From: Dysgonomonas sp. Marseille-P4361 | Lineage (GTDB): Bacteria; Bacteroidota; Bacteroidia; Bacteroidales; Dysgonomonadaceae | Direction: 5' to 3' | Assembly: GCF_900343125.1 (NCBI RefSeq) | Contig: NZ_OPYL01000001.1 | Span: 806,001-870,000, forward strand | DNA: 64,000 bases | Shown here: piece by piece, positions 1 through 10,284 of the stretch | Position numbering within the stretch: the first letter of the stretch is position 1 | Layout of the letters: every line of letters begins with the position of its first letter | Program-made: the position numbers and the translations under genes | Notes under the pieces: model-generated | The model's database searches: none | The model's input: only the letters and a program-made list of their open reading frames with translations | Told to the model about the DNA's origin: nothing

Positions 1-1306
1 TACAGCATTGTATCATACTATGATTGCTCCGTCCGAATTCTGTGATGTAAATATGGATTATAGAGGTGCTGATGGACAAATGCATAAGCAAGGAGCGTTT
101 ACGAATTATACAACATTCTCTTTGTGGGATACTTATCGTGCTGCTCATCCTTTGATGACTATTATACACCCGGAGAAGATGAGTGATATGATAAATACAA
201 TGCTTACAATCTATAAGGAACAAGGTAAGTTGCCTGTATGGCATTTGGTCGGCTGTGAAACAGACTGTATGGTGGGTAATCCTGGTATATCTGTAGTTGC
301 TGATGCTATCTTGAAAGGATATGACGGTTTCGACAAAGAATTGGCATACGAAGCGATGAAAACATCGGCTATGCTTGACGAAAGAGGTCTTAAGTATTTC
401 AAAGAATATGGATATATCCCATATGACAAAGAAGGTGAAGGGCTTTCTAAATGTATGGAGTATGCCATAGCAGATTGGGCTTTAGCTCAAGTAGCAAAAC
501 AAATGAATAAAACTGAAGATTATGATTATTTCATGAAACGCAGTAAGGCATATACCCATTACTTTGATAAAGAAACAGGATTTGTTCGTGGTCTTTCTTC
601 TGAAGGTCAATTCAGACCAAACTTCAATCCTTTCGAATCAGTACATCGCGATAATGATTATACAGAAGGTAATGCTTGGCAATATACATGGTTAGTGCCT
701 CACGATATACAAGGGCTTATGAATCTGTTTGGTAGCAAAGAGGCTTTTGTCCAAAAGTTAGATTCTCTATTTGTTGTCGAAGGTTCTTTGGGTGAACATG
801 CATCTCCTGATATTAGTGGTTTGATCGGGCAATATGCTCATGGTAACGAACCGAGCCACCATGTTGTATATATGTATCCGTATGTTGGACAACCTTGGAA
901 ATCGGCAGATCTTGCTCGTCGAGTAATGTCAGAATTGTATCACGATCAGCCAGCCGGACTTTCTGGTAATGAGGATGTAGGTCAGATGTCAGCATGGTAT
1001 GTTTTGTCTGCTATGGGATTCTATCAGGTAGAGCCTGCCGGAGGTAAATATATCTTTGGTAGTCCTATTCTGGATGAAGCTATTGTAAAAGTGAAAAATG
1101 GGAAGATATTTAGAGTAGTTGCTAAGAACAACAGTGTAGAAAATAAATATATTCAGAGTGTAACTCTTAATGGAAAAGTTTACGATAAATATTACATCGA
1201 CTTCAAGGATATAGAAGGCGGAGGACTTCTCGAATTCGAAATGGGGAATACTCCTTCCGAAACATGGGGTACGAGTGTAGACGTTTTACAAGTAGAAAAT
1301 AAATAA
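1..1306 (+). CDS. GH92 alpha-mannosidase, C-terminal part (5' end outside window)
   Basis: This is the C-terminal portion of a family GH92 exo-acting alpha-mannosidase, a calcium-dependent enzyme that trims mannose from N-glycans or mannan in the periplasm or at the surface. The frame is open from base 2, upstream of the first ATG at 8 (TALYHTMIAP), so the gene begins outside the window. Family motifs include YTTFSLWDTYRAAHP, DYTEGNAWQYTW (Glu of the proposed acid) and GNEDVGQMSAWYVLSAMGFY (Asp of the proposed base, near base 970). Six bases separate it from the GH2 gene, so the two are probably co-transcribed and act on the same mannose-containing glycan. The signal peptide cannot be seen. 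Family call is firm; linkage specificity is not. Confidence 0.93.
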   Translation, partial: TALYHTMIAPSEFCDVNMDYRGADGQMHKQGAFTNYTTFSLWDTYRAAHPLMTIIHPEKMSDMINTMLTIYKEQGKLPVWHLVGCETDCMVGNPGISVVADAILKGYDGFDKELAYEAMKTSAMLDERGLKYFKEYGYIPYDKEGEGLSKCMEYAIADWALAQVAKQMNKTEDYDYFMKRSKAYTHYFDKETGFVRGLSSEGQFRPNFNPFESVHRDNDYTEGNAWQYTWLVPHDIQGLMNLFGSKEAFVQKLDSLFVVEGSLGEHASPDISGLIGQYAHGNEPSHHVVYMYPYVGQPWKSADLARRVMSELYHDQPAGLSGNEDVGQMSAWYVLSAMGFYQVEPAGGKYIFGSPILDEAIVKVKNGKIFRVVAKNNSVENKYIQSVTLNGKVYDKYYIDFKDIEGGGLLEFEMGNTPSETWGTSVDVLQVENK

Positions 1307-1312
1307 TAAAGT

Positions 1313-3943
1313 ATGAATAGAATTTTATTCTTAACTATTATATGTCTGTTTAGCATAGGCTTGCTTAATGCGCAAGATCGCTATGAGCTTAATTCAGGAT
1401 GGAAATGCATGCCATCTACAAAGCTTAAAGAAGGAGGAGAGAAGATCTCTTCTTCCTCTTACTCTGTTTCTAAATGGCAAAATGCAGTAGTTCCGGGAAC
1501 AGTATTAACTACCCAGTTGGCTAATAAGGAAATTCCTGATCCTTTCTACGGAATGAATAATGAAGAAATTCCCGATATTTACGAAACGGGGAGAGATTAT
1601 TATACCTATTGGTTCGTTAAAGAATTTCAGGAGAAAGCTCCTCAAGATGGAGAACAAATATGGTTAACTTTTAGAGGTATTAACTATAGCTGTGATATTT
1701 ATCTGAATGGTCAAAAGGTAAATAAGGAAAAGTATGAAGGGATGTTTCTTCGCAAAACGTTCAATATTACAAACTTATTGGCTAAAAACGGGAAAAATCG
1801 TCTGGCTGTAATTGTGTTTCCTCCCGACCCTGTGGGTGAGCCTAACGGAGGTCAAGGCGGAGATGGACGTATTGCTAAAAACGTAAGTCATCAGTATGTT
1901 GCCGGATGGGACTGGATTCAACCAATTCGCGACCGTAACACAGGAATCTGGGATAAGGTTTATATTGAAAAAACAGGAAACGTAAATCTTAAGAATCCTC
2001 ATATTGTAACTCTTGTTCCGGGACAGAGAAAACCTGCGGGAGAGCAAGACGATGCTGTGTTGAAAGTTTCTGCGGAGTTGGAAAATGTGAGCGACAGCAA
2101 GCTCACAGGAACGCTTCGTTACGAAATAGGAGGGAAGCAAGTCTCTAAACAAGTAACACTAGATGCCAAATCTACAGTAGAGGTTTCTCTGGATGACTAT
2201 CAAATATCTAATCCTAAGCTTTGGTGGCCTTCAGGATATGGAGACCAAAATCTGTATAATATTAAAATCGAATTTGTAGAGAATGGTAGCAATAAAGTAT
2301 TAGATCATGAGTCTGTGCAGTTTGGTGTTCGCGAAATACAGACTAAATGGAATGATCATACACGCAGTAAAGAAATATATGTAAACGGACAGCGTATTTT
2401 CATTAAAGGAGGTAACTGGATTATTTCGGATGCAATGTTGCGCTTCACGAATGAACGTTATGATGCCGAAATTCGTTACCATAGAGATATGAATCTTAAC
2501 CTTATCCGTATTTGGGGAGGAGCATTGACTGAGCGCCCTGAGTTTTACGAGGCCTGCGATAAATACGGAATGCTTGTGATTCAAGATTTCTGGTTCTCAG
2601 GCGACTGTAATGGGCGTTGGTTAGATCCGTTGAAAGCAGAAGATCAATGGACGAGACGCAAATATCCGGACAATCATGATCTTGTTTTAGAGTCTGCTAC
2701 AGATATGATAAAAATGATTCGTAACTATCCATCTTTAGCTATGTGGTGTGGAGGTAATGAAATCATGCCTCCGTATGAGATTCTGATTCCGTTACGAGAC
2801 GAAATTCTTCCTAAACTAGATGGTACACGTTGGTTTATAGATTATTCTAATTCAGACGATTGGTCTTATAACTTCCTTGGAGGTAATGGTGATGGCCCTT
2901 ATACTATCCAGCCACTAGAATCGTTCTGGGAGAAACAGACATGGCCGTTCAATTCAGAGGTAGGTTCTGTCGGTGTAGGTGATTATGAATCATTGCTTCG
3001 CTTTATCCCTAAAGAAAATTTAGTGGCTCCTCGCTACAATCCTAATGTTAAGTTTAAAGAAGAAGTAGATCCTGTATGGACTTATCATACTTATACTGGG
3101 GTTGGCTATGAAGGACACATTGTTCCTTACGGAGAACCAAAAGATGTAAAAGACTTTGCAATGAAAGCCCAGTTAGTAAACTATGACCAATACAGAGCAT
3201 TGATGGAAGGATTCAGCTCTCATATGTGGGACTGGTATACTGGTTCTATCATCTGGAAAACTCAGAATCCTTGGACTTCGATGCGTGGTCAGATGTATGA
3301 CTATTATCTAGATCCAAATGCATGCTTATTCGGACTGAGAAAAGGTAGCGAAATGGTACATATTATGTGCAATCCGGTAACTAAACGCACTATGATTGTA
3401 AATAATAGTTTCGATGCACTAAATGACTTGATGTTGGTCGCTAAGTTCTATGACTGCGAAGGAAAAGAAACGTTACTTATTCAAGAGATTGCTTATATAA
3501 ATGCATCTGATGCCAAGAAAATAATTCCTCTGCCAATGTTGGAAGAAAAACTAAAAGAGGATGGGGGCTTCCTATCTTTAGAGTTACTGGATAGACATGG
3601 AGAACTACTGAGCGAGAACTTCTATTGGTATCCAAATGCTGAAGGTAAGTATAGTGGTTTAAACAAAATGCAAAAAGCTGATATAAAAGTTGCTTCAAAA
3701 GAAGTGTCTAAAGGTAAAATGGAAGTAACTATAACTAATCCTAAAGGAAATACACTGGCATTCTTTAATCGAATTGCTTTGGTTGACTCCAAAACGGGGG
3801 AACGTATATTACCTGCATTCTATAGCGATAACTATATTTCTGTAGCTCCGGGTTATTCAAAAACTATCACAGTAGAGTACACTCCTCAAAATGGAGTAAG
3901 CCCTAAAGTGGAAGTATTAGGATGGAATACAGAAAAGAAATAA
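1313..3943 (+). CDS. GH2 family glycoside hydrolase, beta-mannosidase-like, secreted
   Basis: An 876-residue secreted GH2 enzyme. A signal peptide (MNRILFLTIICLFSIGLLNAQ) is followed by a sugar-binding jelly roll (about 25-220), an Ig-like domain, the (beta/alpha)8 catalytic barrel (about 340-640) and C-terminal beta domains. The acid/base is probably E483 in WCGGNEIMPP and the nucleophile E549 in WPFNSEVGS, a spacing typical of GH2. The layout matches the beta-mannosidase / mannosylglycoprotein endo-beta-mannosidase / exo-glucosaminidase branch rather than beta-galactosidase. Directly downstream of a GH92 alpha-mannosidase, a role in dismantling N-glycan cores (the beta-mannosyl linkage) is a reasonable inference; substrate is not proven. 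A strong terminator follows. Confidence 0.88.
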   Translation: MNRILFLTIICLFSIGLLNAQDRYELNSGWKCMPSTKLKEGGEKISSSSYSVSKWQNAVVPGTVLTTQLANKEIPDPFYGMNNEEIPDIYETGRDYYTYWFVKEFQEKAPQDGEQIWLTFRGINYSCDIYLNGQKVNKEKYEGMFLRKTFNITNLLAKNGKNRLAVIVFPPDPVGEPNGGQGGDGRIAKNVSHQYVAGWDWIQPIRDRNTGIWDKVYIEKTGNVNLKNPHIVTLVPGQRKPAGEQDDAVLKVSAELENVSDSKLTGTLRYEIGGKQVSKQVTLDAKSTVEVSLDDYQISNPKLWWPSGYGDQNLYNIKIEFVENGSNKVLDHESVQFGVREIQTKWNDHTRSKEIYVNGQRIFIKGGNWIISDAMLRFTNERYDAEIRYHRDMNLNLIRIWGGALTERPEFYEACDKYGMLVIQDFWFSGDCNGRWLDPLKAEDQWTRRKYPDNHDLVLESATDMIKMIRNYPSLAMWCGGNEIMPPYEILIPLRDEILPKLDGTRWFIDYSNSDDWSYNFLGGNGDGPYTIQPLESFWEKQTWPFNSEVGSVGVGDYESLLRFIPKENLVAPRYNPNVKFKEEVDPVWTYHTYTGVGYEGHIVPYGEPKDVKDFAMKAQLVNYDQYRALMEGFSSHMWDWYTGSIIWKTQNPWTSMRGQMYDYYLDPNACLFGLRKGSEMVHIMCNPVTKRTMIVNNSFDALNDLMLVAKFYDCEGKETLLIQEIAYINASDAKKIIPLPMLEEKLKEDGGFLSLELLDRHGELLSENFYWYPNAEGKYSGLNKMQKADIKVASKEVSKGKMEVTITNPKGNTLAFFNRIALVDSKTGERILPAFYSDNYISVAPGYSKTITVEYTPQNGVSPKVEVLGWNTEKK

Positions 3944-3966
3944 ACTTTACCTCTATTGAAGAGTAG

Positions 3967-3999
3967 AAAGAGGAGACACAAAGTGTCTCCTCTTTTTTT
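3967..3999 (+). terminator. Rho-independent terminator after the GH2 gene
   Basis: A perfect 10-bp stem (GAGGAGACAC / GTGTCTCCTC) with a 3-base A loop, followed by seven T. Flanking A and T bases extend the stem. It separates the glycosidase pair from gltX. Confidence 0.93.
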
Positions 4000-4074
4000 A
4001 TACATATTGTTTGTTTTGAATCGAATGAGTATGACTTAAAAGACCAGGGATTACTCTTTTATTGGCAGCTTATG

Positions 4075-4105
4075 TTTACATCTTGCAATATTTTATATAC
4101 TTTTG
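4075..4105 (+). promoter_or_regulatory. Bacteroidota-type promoter of gltX
   Basis: TTTA at 4075-4078, 19 bases, then TACTTTTG at 4098-4105 (fits TAnnTTTG). It lies 25 bases before the chosen gltX ATG, which argues against translation starting at the upstream in-frame ATG at 4062, inside or before the promoter. Confidence 0.6.
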
Positions 4106-4130
4106 TAGCCTTGTTTTAATCGAAAATAAT

Positions 4131-5648
4131 ATGTCTCAAAAAGTTAGAGTACGCTTTGCTCCTAGTCCTACAGGACCTTTACACATAGGAGGTGTACGTA
4201 CAGCATTATACAATTACCTCTTTGCTAAGAAAAATAATGGAGCTTTTGTACTCCGAATCGAAGATACCGACTCTCAGCGATTTGTGCCGGGAGCTGAAGA
4301 ATATATTATAGAGGCTCTGACATGGTTAGGCTTGGAGTTTGATGAAGGTACTCACATAGGAGGCCCTTTTGAATCATACAGACAATCTGACAGAAAAGAA
4401 ATCTATAAGAAATATGTAGACATATTACTTGCGGAGGGGAAAGCGTATATAGCTTTTGATACTCCGGAAGAACTAGAGAATAAACGTTCAACTATTTCCA
4501 ACTTTCAATATGATGCTTCTACCAGAGGCGAGATGCGCAACTCTCTGACGCTGTCTAAAGAAGAAGTACAATCTCTGATTGATGCAGGAAATCAGTATGT
4601 TGTTCGTTTTATGATCGAGTCAAATCAAGAAGTTGTAGTAAATGACATAATCAGAGGAGAGGTGAAATATAATTCATCGGTACTTGATGATAAAGTGTTG
4701 TATAAATCAGCTGATAATTTGCCAACATATCACTTAGCCAATATAGTAGACGACCATTTGATGGAAATAACACACGTTATACGTGGTGAAGAATGGTTGC
4801 CGTCTGCGCCTTTGCATGTTTTACTCTATCGTGCTTTCGGTTGGGAAGATACGATGCCTCAATTTGCACACTTGCCATTACTGCTGAAACCTGAAGGAAA
4901 TGGAAAGCTAAGCAAACGTGATGGAGATCGCCTTGGTTTCCCTGTATTCCCTTTAGAATGGAAAGATCCGAAAACTGGAGAAATTTCATCTGGTTATAGA
5001 GAAAGTGGTTATTTGCCCGAGGCTGTTATTAATTTCCTTGCTTTGTTGGGATGGAACCCAGGTAATGATCAGGAAATTATCTCAAAAGAAGAACTGATTG
5101 ACTTATTCTCTCTTGAAAAATGTAGTAAAAGTGGTGCTAAATTCGATTACGAAAAAGGGAAATGGTTTAACCATCAATACCTGCAAATGGCACCTAACGC
5201 TGAGTTGGCAAAGATGTTTTACCCTATTCTGGAAGAAAAAGGGATTGATGTTTCTGTAAATTATATTGAATCTGTGGTAGCTCTAGTAAAAGAAAGGGTA
5301 AATTTTGTAAAAGAACTTTGGGAACAATCATATTTCTTCTTTCAAGCTCCAACTTCTTATGATGAGAAAGTAGTGAAAAAACGTTGGAAAGAAGAATCTC
5401 CTGCTCAAATGAATGAATTGGCAGAAGTTATTCAAGGTATTGACGATTTTTCATCGCACAATCAGGAAACGATTATTAAAGAATGGATAGAAGCTAAAGG
5501 CTATCATTTGGGAAATATTATGAATGCCTTCCGTTTGGCTATCGTGGGAGAATCTAAAGGACCTCACATGTTTGATATAACTGCAGTAATAGGAAAAGAA
5601 GAAACTATTAAACGTCTGCATAAAGCTATTGAAGAAATAAAATCTTAA
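4131..5648 (+). CDS. gltX: Glutamate--tRNA ligase
   Basis: Class I aminoacyl-tRNA synthetase charging tRNA-Glu in the cytoplasm; 505 residues from the ATG at 4131. The N terminus [20 protein letters not shown] is canonical, with the HIGH-type motif at 18-21 (HIGG) and the KMSKS-type motif KLSKR at 259-263; the C-terminal anticodon-binding helices follow. An in-frame ATG at 4062 would add 23 hydrophobic residues absent from the family and would overlap the promoter, so it is rejected. waaA follows six bases downstream, an arrangement I recall from other Bacteroidales. Confidence 0.97.
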   Translation: MSQKVRVRFAPSPTGPLHIGGVRTALYNYLFAKKNNGAFVLRIEDTDSQRFVPGAEEYIIEALTWLGLEFDEGTHIGGPFESYRQSDRKEIYKKYVDILLAEGKAYIAFDTPEELENKRSTISNFQYDASTRGEMRNSLTLSKEEVQSLIDAGNQYVVRFMIESNQEVVVNDIIRGEVKYNSSVLDDKVLYKSADNLPTYHLANIVDDHLMEITHVIRGEEWLPSAPLHVLLYRAFGWEDTMPQFAHLPLLLKPEGNGKLSKRDGDRLGFPVFPLEWKDPKTGEISSGYRESGYLPEAVINFLALLGWNPGNDQEIISKEELIDLFSLEKCSKSGAKFDYEKGKWFNHQYLQMAPNAELAKMFYPILEEKGIDVSVNYIESVVALVKERVNFVKELWEQSYFFFQAPTSYDEKVVKKRWKEESPAQMNELAEVIQGIDDFSSHNQETIIKEWIEAKGYHLGNIMNAFRLAIVGESKGPHMFDITAVIGKEETIKRLHKAIEEIKS

Positions 5649-5654
5649 TAAACT

Positions 5655-6893
5655 ATGATTCTTTACAATTTAGGAATCTATTTATACGCTTTTATTGTCC
5701 GAATCATATCGCCATTTCATAAGAAGGCGAGGAAAATGATCGTCGGACATAAGCAAACTTATAAAATATTAAGAGAGCAAGTTGATCCTAAAGCCGATTA
5801 TATTTGGTTTCATGCAGCCTCTTTAGGCGAGTTTGAGCAAGGACGTCCTATAATAGAGGAAATAAAGAGAGAGCATCCAGAATATAAGGTTTTGCTCACT
5901 TTCTTTTCTCCTTCGGGGTACGAAGTTCGTAAAGATTATGCTGTTGCAGATATTGTATGTTACCTCCCTTTTGATAAAAAAAGGAATGTAAAGAAATTCT
6001 TGAAATTGATTCAGCCGAAAAAGGTTGTATTTATAAAATATGAATTCTGGTACAACTTTGTAACCACGTTGCATAAGCGGAATATTCCTGTTTATATGGT
6101 CTCTGCTGTTTTTCGTCCTTCTCAGGTTTTCTTCAAATGGTATGGATGGAATATGAGAAAGCTGTTACGATCATATGAGTGCATATGCGTGCAGGATGAA
6201 AACTCTAGAGAGTTATTAAAGAGTATCAATGTAACAAATGTGGAAGTATGTGGTGATACTCGTTTCGACAGGGTGTTGGATATTCAAAAGCAGGCGAAAG
6301 ATCTGAAAATAGCTCAGTATTTTGCACAAAAGGCTCAAAGTGAAAACGAAAAAATAATAGTAGCAGGTAGTACATGGCCTAAAGATGAGGATGTTATTAT
6401 TCCTTACTTTAATATTACTACCGATGTAAAACTCATTATTGCACCGCATGAGATAGATGAGGCTCATCTAAAATATATTGAAGGTCTTCTAGAGCGTCCT
6501 TATATTCGTTATTCGCAAGTAATTCCAGAGGCTGTTGCCGACTATGATTGTATTATCATCGATAATTTTGGATTGCTATCGTCTCTTTATCGTTACGGAC
6601 AAATTGCATATGTTGGAGGAGGTTTTGGTGTCGGTATTCACAATGTTTTAGAAGCCGCAGTTTATGATATTCCTGTTATATTTGGACCTAATTTTAAAAA
6701 ATTCAGAGAAGCTCAGCATTTAATAGAAGAGGGTGGAGGATATTCTATCTCCGACTATCAAGCATTCAGAGGTTTGATGGATGAATTCCTCGATTATGGG
6801 CATATATTAAATGTTGCAGGTAAGCATGCCGGTAACTATGTCCGTTCTAATGGGGGTGTTGTAGCTAAAGTTATGAATATTCTTAAACTTTGA
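5655..6893 (+). CDS. waaA: 3-deoxy-D-manno-octulosonic acid (Kdo) transferase
   Basis: Transfers Kdo from CMP-Kdo to lipid A precursor at the inner face of the cytoplasmic membrane, the first step of LPS core assembly. The 412-residue protein has an N-terminal membrane anchor (about 1-20), the Glyco_transf_N domain with the conserved acidic residue E59 in HAASLGEFEQG, and a C-terminal GT-B half with the nucleotide-sugar motif GGGFGVGIHNVLEAA (about 322-336). Length fits KdtA/WaaA. It starts 6 bases after gltX and is probably in the same transcript; the next gene has its own promoter-like sequence. Confidence 0.95.
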   Translation: MILYNLGIYLYAFIVRIISPFHKKARKMIVGHKQTYKILREQVDPKADYIWFHAASLGEFEQGRPIIEEIKREHPEYKVLLTFFSPSGYEVRKDYAVADIVCYLPFDKKRNVKKFLKLIQPKKVVFIKYEFWYNFVTTLHKRNIPVYMVSAVFRPSQVFFKWYGWNMRKLLRSYECICVQDENSRELLKSINVTNVEVCGDTRFDRVLDIQKQAKDLKIAQYFAQKAQSENEKIIVAGSTWPKDEDVIIPYFNITTDVKLIIAPHEIDEAHLKYIEGLLERPYIRYSQVIPEAVADYDCIIIDNFGLLSSLYRYGQIAYVGGGFGVGIHNVLEAAVYDIPVIFGPNFKKFREAQHLIEEGGGYSISDYQAFRGLMDEFLDYGHILNVAGKHAGNYVRSNGGVVAKVMNILKL

Positions 6894-6916
6894 CCTTTCC
6901 CCTTTTATTAATATAT

Positions 6917-6950
6917 TTTTCTTCAAATCTAAAATAATCTTGTAGATTTG
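6917..6950 (+). promoter_or_regulatory. Candidate promoter of the 7TM-HD phosphodiesterase gene
   Basis: TAGATTTG at 6943-6950 fits TAnnTTTG and lies 20 bases before the ATG. A T-rich -33 region (TTTTC around 6917-6921) is present but spaced slightly long. Confidence 0.45.
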
Positions 6951-6970
6951 TATTCTAAACCCATAGCGCT

Positions 6971-9034
6971 ATGGCACAAATAAATAAGATTGTTGGGAGT
7001 GATTTTAAAATCCCTACCCCCGTATTTTTTATAGCAGTTATTCTGATTATAGTATATTTTCTGCCTCGGGAGGGTAAATATAAATACACTTATACAGAGA
7101 ATAAACCATGGCAATATGGTTTGTTAACAGCTCCTTTCAATTTTCATATTCATAAATCGGATGAACAACTTAAGGAAGAAAAAGATAGCATAATGCAATC
7201 TTATCTGCCTTATTACTTGGTTGACGAAGATATTGCACAAAAGTCTTCTACTCAGTTTACGCTTAATTCCAGAGCAATGAGTGTACCTACTGAATATATA
7301 TCTTATGTGAATAAGAAGCTATCGGAGGTCTATAAAGCAGGCGTCTTGTCTGCTGAAGAATATGAAAAAATACAGAGGCAAAGCAAAAAGCAAATTCAGC
7401 TAAAGAATGAAAATAATATTGCTACAACAAGGCATTTAGCTTCGTTTTATACACCCAAGCAAGCTTATGACAAGATACTGGGAGATGTACCTTCCTATCT
7501 TAAAGTAGATATGCTGAAAACTTTAAATCTGAATGACTATTTAACTGTAAATATTCTCTATGACGAAAAAACATCTGCGAATGAGCGGGAAGAAATGTTA
7601 AAACAGATTGCTTTGTACGAAGGCGAGGTCCAGTCAGGAGAAAAAATAATTGATCGAGGAGAAATTGTCGATGCACGGACGAAAAACATCCTAGACTCAT
7701 ACAGTAAAGAAATTGCAGGTAAGGTTGGAACGAAATCAAGTCCTGGGATTTTGATTTTTGGAGAGTTGATCATGATTTCGCTCTTCATTATGGCATTGAT
7801 GGTATATCTCTTGTTTTATCGGAGAAAGGAGTATGACAATCCGAAGAATCTGATCTTTATATTACTTATGGTTGTTGTTTTCCCTGTCATAACAGGAATT
7901 ATAACAGACGCCAAGATGTTTAGCTTAGTCTACCTTATACCGTTTGCTATTCCGACTATTCTAATACGCACGTTTATAGATTCGCGTACGGCGATGACGA
8001 CTCATATTATAACGGTACTCATCTGTTCTATGATGCTACCCCTTACGCAAATGGCTCAATTTATAGTGATCCAATTATTGGTAGGCTATATGTGTATTTT
8101 CAGTTTGAGAAATTTATCCGAAAGATCACAATTGGTATATTGTTCATTACTTATACTTCTCACTTATATCGTTTCTTACACAGCATGGATATTGTGTACA
8201 GAAGGAGACTTGTCTTTAGTCAAAGATAATGCCCGTTTATATATTTACTTCTGTATAAATTTTGTGTTTGTAACATTCGCCTACTTATTGGTGTATGTAT
8301 GTGAAAAGGTATTTGGTTTTATATCCGAAGTAAGTATGATAGAGTTATCAAACACTAACAGACCCTTGTTACAACAATTGTCAGAAGTCGCTCCTGGAAC
8401 TTTTCAGCACTCGATGCAAGTATCCACATTGGTTGTTTCTGCAGCTCTTCGTATAGGAGCTAATGCTACTTTAGTCCGTACAGGTGCATTATATCATGAT
8501 ATAGGTAAAATGGTGAATCCAATATTCTTTACAGAGAATCAATCGGAGGGAATGAATCCTCATGCCGGACTAACCGAGAAAGAAAGTGCCCGTATAATTA
8601 TCGATCACGTGACAGAGGGGGTAAGAATTGCGAAGAAGCATAATCTACCTCAACAAATCATTGATTTTATTGAGACGCATCACGGACAAGGTAAAGCTAA
8701 GTACTTTTATAATTCATATGTAAACAAACATCCAGGAGAAGAGGTTGATGTTGCGGATTTTACTTATCCGGGGCCAAATCCTTTCTCGAAAGAAACTGCG
8801 ATCTTGATGATGGCAGATACAGTAGAAGCAGCCTCAAGAAGTCTGAAAGATAATAGTAAGGAGGCTATAACCGAGCTAGTGAATAGGCTTATTGATTCGC
8901 AGGTAAATGATGGTTTGCTAAGAAATGCGCCGATAACATTCAGGGATGTAGAAAATGTGAAAGAAGTATTTTGTGAAAAGCTGGTAAGTATGCGTCACAT
9001 GCGTGTTGCTTATCCAGAGCTGAAGAAGAAATAA
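6971..9034 (+). CDS. 7TM-HD family phosphohydrolase (PgpH-like c-di-AMP phosphodiesterase)
   Basis: A 687-residue membrane protein of the 7TMR-HD type. One transmembrane segment near residues 15-31 is followed by a long extracytoplasmic 7TMR-HDED-like region (about 34-255), a block of six or seven membrane helices (about 262-450), and a cytoplasmic HD domain with the metal-binding HDIG motif at H509-D510 (YHDIGKM) and later HHGQG and MMADTVEAASR. In characterised members (PgpH) this architecture hydrolyses cyclic di-AMP; that function here is inferred from family. It follows waaA with a 77-base gap and its own promoter-like element. Confidence 0.9.
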   Translation: MAQINKIVGSDFKIPTPVFFIAVILIIVYFLPREGKYKYTYTENKPWQYGLLTAPFNFHIHKSDEQLKEEKDSIMQSYLPYYLVDEDIAQKSSTQFTLNSRAMSVPTEYISYVNKKLSEVYKAGVLSAEEYEKIQRQSKKQIQLKNENNIATTRHLASFYTPKQAYDKILGDVPSYLKVDMLKTLNLNDYLTVNILYDEKTSANEREEMLKQIALYEGEVQSGEKIIDRGEIVDARTKNILDSYSKEIAGKVGTKSSPGILIFGELIMISLFIMALMVYLLFYRRKEYDNPKNLIFILLMVVVFPVITGIITDAKMFSLVYLIPFAIPTILIRTFIDSRTAMTTHIITVLICSMMLPLTQMAQFIVIQLLVGYMCIFSLRNLSERSQLVYCSLLILLTYIVSYTAWILCTEGDLSLVKDNARLYIYFCINFVFVTFAYLLVYVCEKVFGFISEVSMIELSNTNRPLLQQLSEVAPGTFQHSMQVSTLVVSAALRIGANATLVRTGALYHDIGKMVNPIFFTENQSEGMNPHAGLTEKESARIIIDHVTEGVRIAKKHNLPQQIIDFIETHHGQGKAKYFYNSYVNKHPGEEVDVADFTYPGPNPFSKETAILMMADTVEAASRSLKDNSKEAITELVNRLIDSQVNDGLLRNAPITFRDVENVKEVFCEKLVSMRHMRVAYPELKKK

Positions 9035-9085
9035 AAAGAAGAAACTTAATAAACTAATTAATACCTATAAAAACGTAACGTGTAT

Positions 9086-10261
9086 ATGAGAAAATTATTT
9101 GTATTGTCAGCTTTAGTGTTGATGGCAATAATGGGAAATGCCCAAGGTTATCAGTTTTCGGTAGTAAAGGAAAACCCGATTACATCTATTAAAAATCAAG
9201 GCAGCAGTGGAACATGCTGGAGTTATTCGGGTCTCGCTTTTTTGGAGTCGGAGATTATCAGAATGGGTAAAGGAGAACATGATTTATCGGCTATGTATGT
9301 AGTACGTCGTAACTATGCGGATAAAGCAGATAAATATGTAAGAACAAGTGGTAATATAAACTTTGCCCAAGGAGGTTCTTTTGCAGATGTTGTAGAAACA
9401 TTAGATACTTATGGTGTAATACCTATGGATCTTTATACAGGTCTGAATTATGGCGAAAAATTGAATAATCATGGAGAGTTAGAAGCCGGTATTTCAGGTT
9501 ATGTAAAAGGGATCAGCGAAAAGAAGAGTAGACGTTTGTCTACAGCTTGGGTTAATGGTCTAAATGGTTTGTTAGATGCTTATTTCGGAGATGTTCCCGC
9601 AGAATTTGAATATCAAGGGAAGAAATATACACCTCAGTCTTTGGCTGAATCTTTAGGCTTGAAAAGCAGTGATTATATCTCGTTGACTTCTTATACTCAT
9701 CATCCTTTTTATGCACCATTTGCTCTTGAAATACCAGACAACTGGCGTTGGTCTTTGTCTTATAACTTACCTATCGACGAACTGATGGAAGTGTTTGATA
9801 ATGCAATTAATAATGGATATACTGTAGCATGGGCTTCAGATGTAAGCGAAGTTGGATTTACTCGTAATGGTATTGCCGTAATGCCAGATGATGAAGCTCC
9901 TGAGAATGTAGGATCTGATCAAGCTCATTGGTTGGGATTACCTCAGGGAGAAAAAAATAATCGCCTGAAAAGTAAAGCAGAGGCAGGTCCTGTAAAAGAA
10001 AAAGTAATCACTCAGAAAATGCGTCAAATTGCTTTCGATAATCAAGAAACAACAGACGATCATGGAATGCAAATTTATGGTATTGCCAAAGATCAAAACG
10101 GAGGAAAATACTACATGGTCAAAAATTCATGGGGAGAAACAGGTGCTTATAAAGGAATTTGGTATGCATCCGAATCATTTGTTAAATATAAAACAATGAG
10201 TATTGTGATTCATAAAGATGCACTTCCAAAAGCAATTGCAAAGAAGCTAGGAGTCAAATAA
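9086..10261 (+). CDS. Secreted C1B (bleomycin hydrolase/PepC family) cysteine peptidase
   Basis: A 391-residue papain-fold peptidase of the PepC/bleomycin-hydrolase group. Catalytic residues are visible: Q38 and C44 in NQGSSGTCWSYSG, H326 in DDHGMQIYG and N347 in MVKNSWGETG. Unlike classical cytosolic PepC it carries a signal peptide (MRKLFVLSALVLMAIMGNAQ), so it should act in the periplasm or outside. The ATG at 9086 is preferred over the GTG two codons upstream because it begins the signal peptide directly. It ends facing a convergent gene with a shared terminator between them. Confidence 0.92.
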   Translation: MRKLFVLSALVLMAIMGNAQGYQFSVVKENPITSIKNQGSSGTCWSYSGLAFLESEIIRMGKGEHDLSAMYVVRRNYADKADKYVRTSGNINFAQGGSFADVVETLDTYGVIPMDLYTGLNYGEKLNNHGELEAGISGYVKGISEKKSRRLSTAWVNGLNGLLDAYFGDVPAEFEYQGKKYTPQSLAESLGLKSSDYISLTSYTHHPFYAPFALEIPDNWRWSLSYNLPIDELMEVFDNAINNGYTVAWASDVSEVGFTRNGIAVMPDDEAPENVGSDQAHWLGLPQGEKNNRLKSKAEAGPVKEKVITQKMRQIAFDNQETTDDHGMQIYGIAKDQNGGKYYMVKNSWGETGAYKGIWYASESFVKYKTMSIVIHKDALPKAIAKKLGVK

Positions 10262-10284
10262 TATTCTACCCTCAAGCGATAAGA

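Noticed and set aside
4062-4130. Upstream in-frame ATG extending gltX by 23 residues
   Set aside because: The extension is hydrophobic and absent from GluRS, and it overlaps the TTTA-N19-TACTTTTG promoter.
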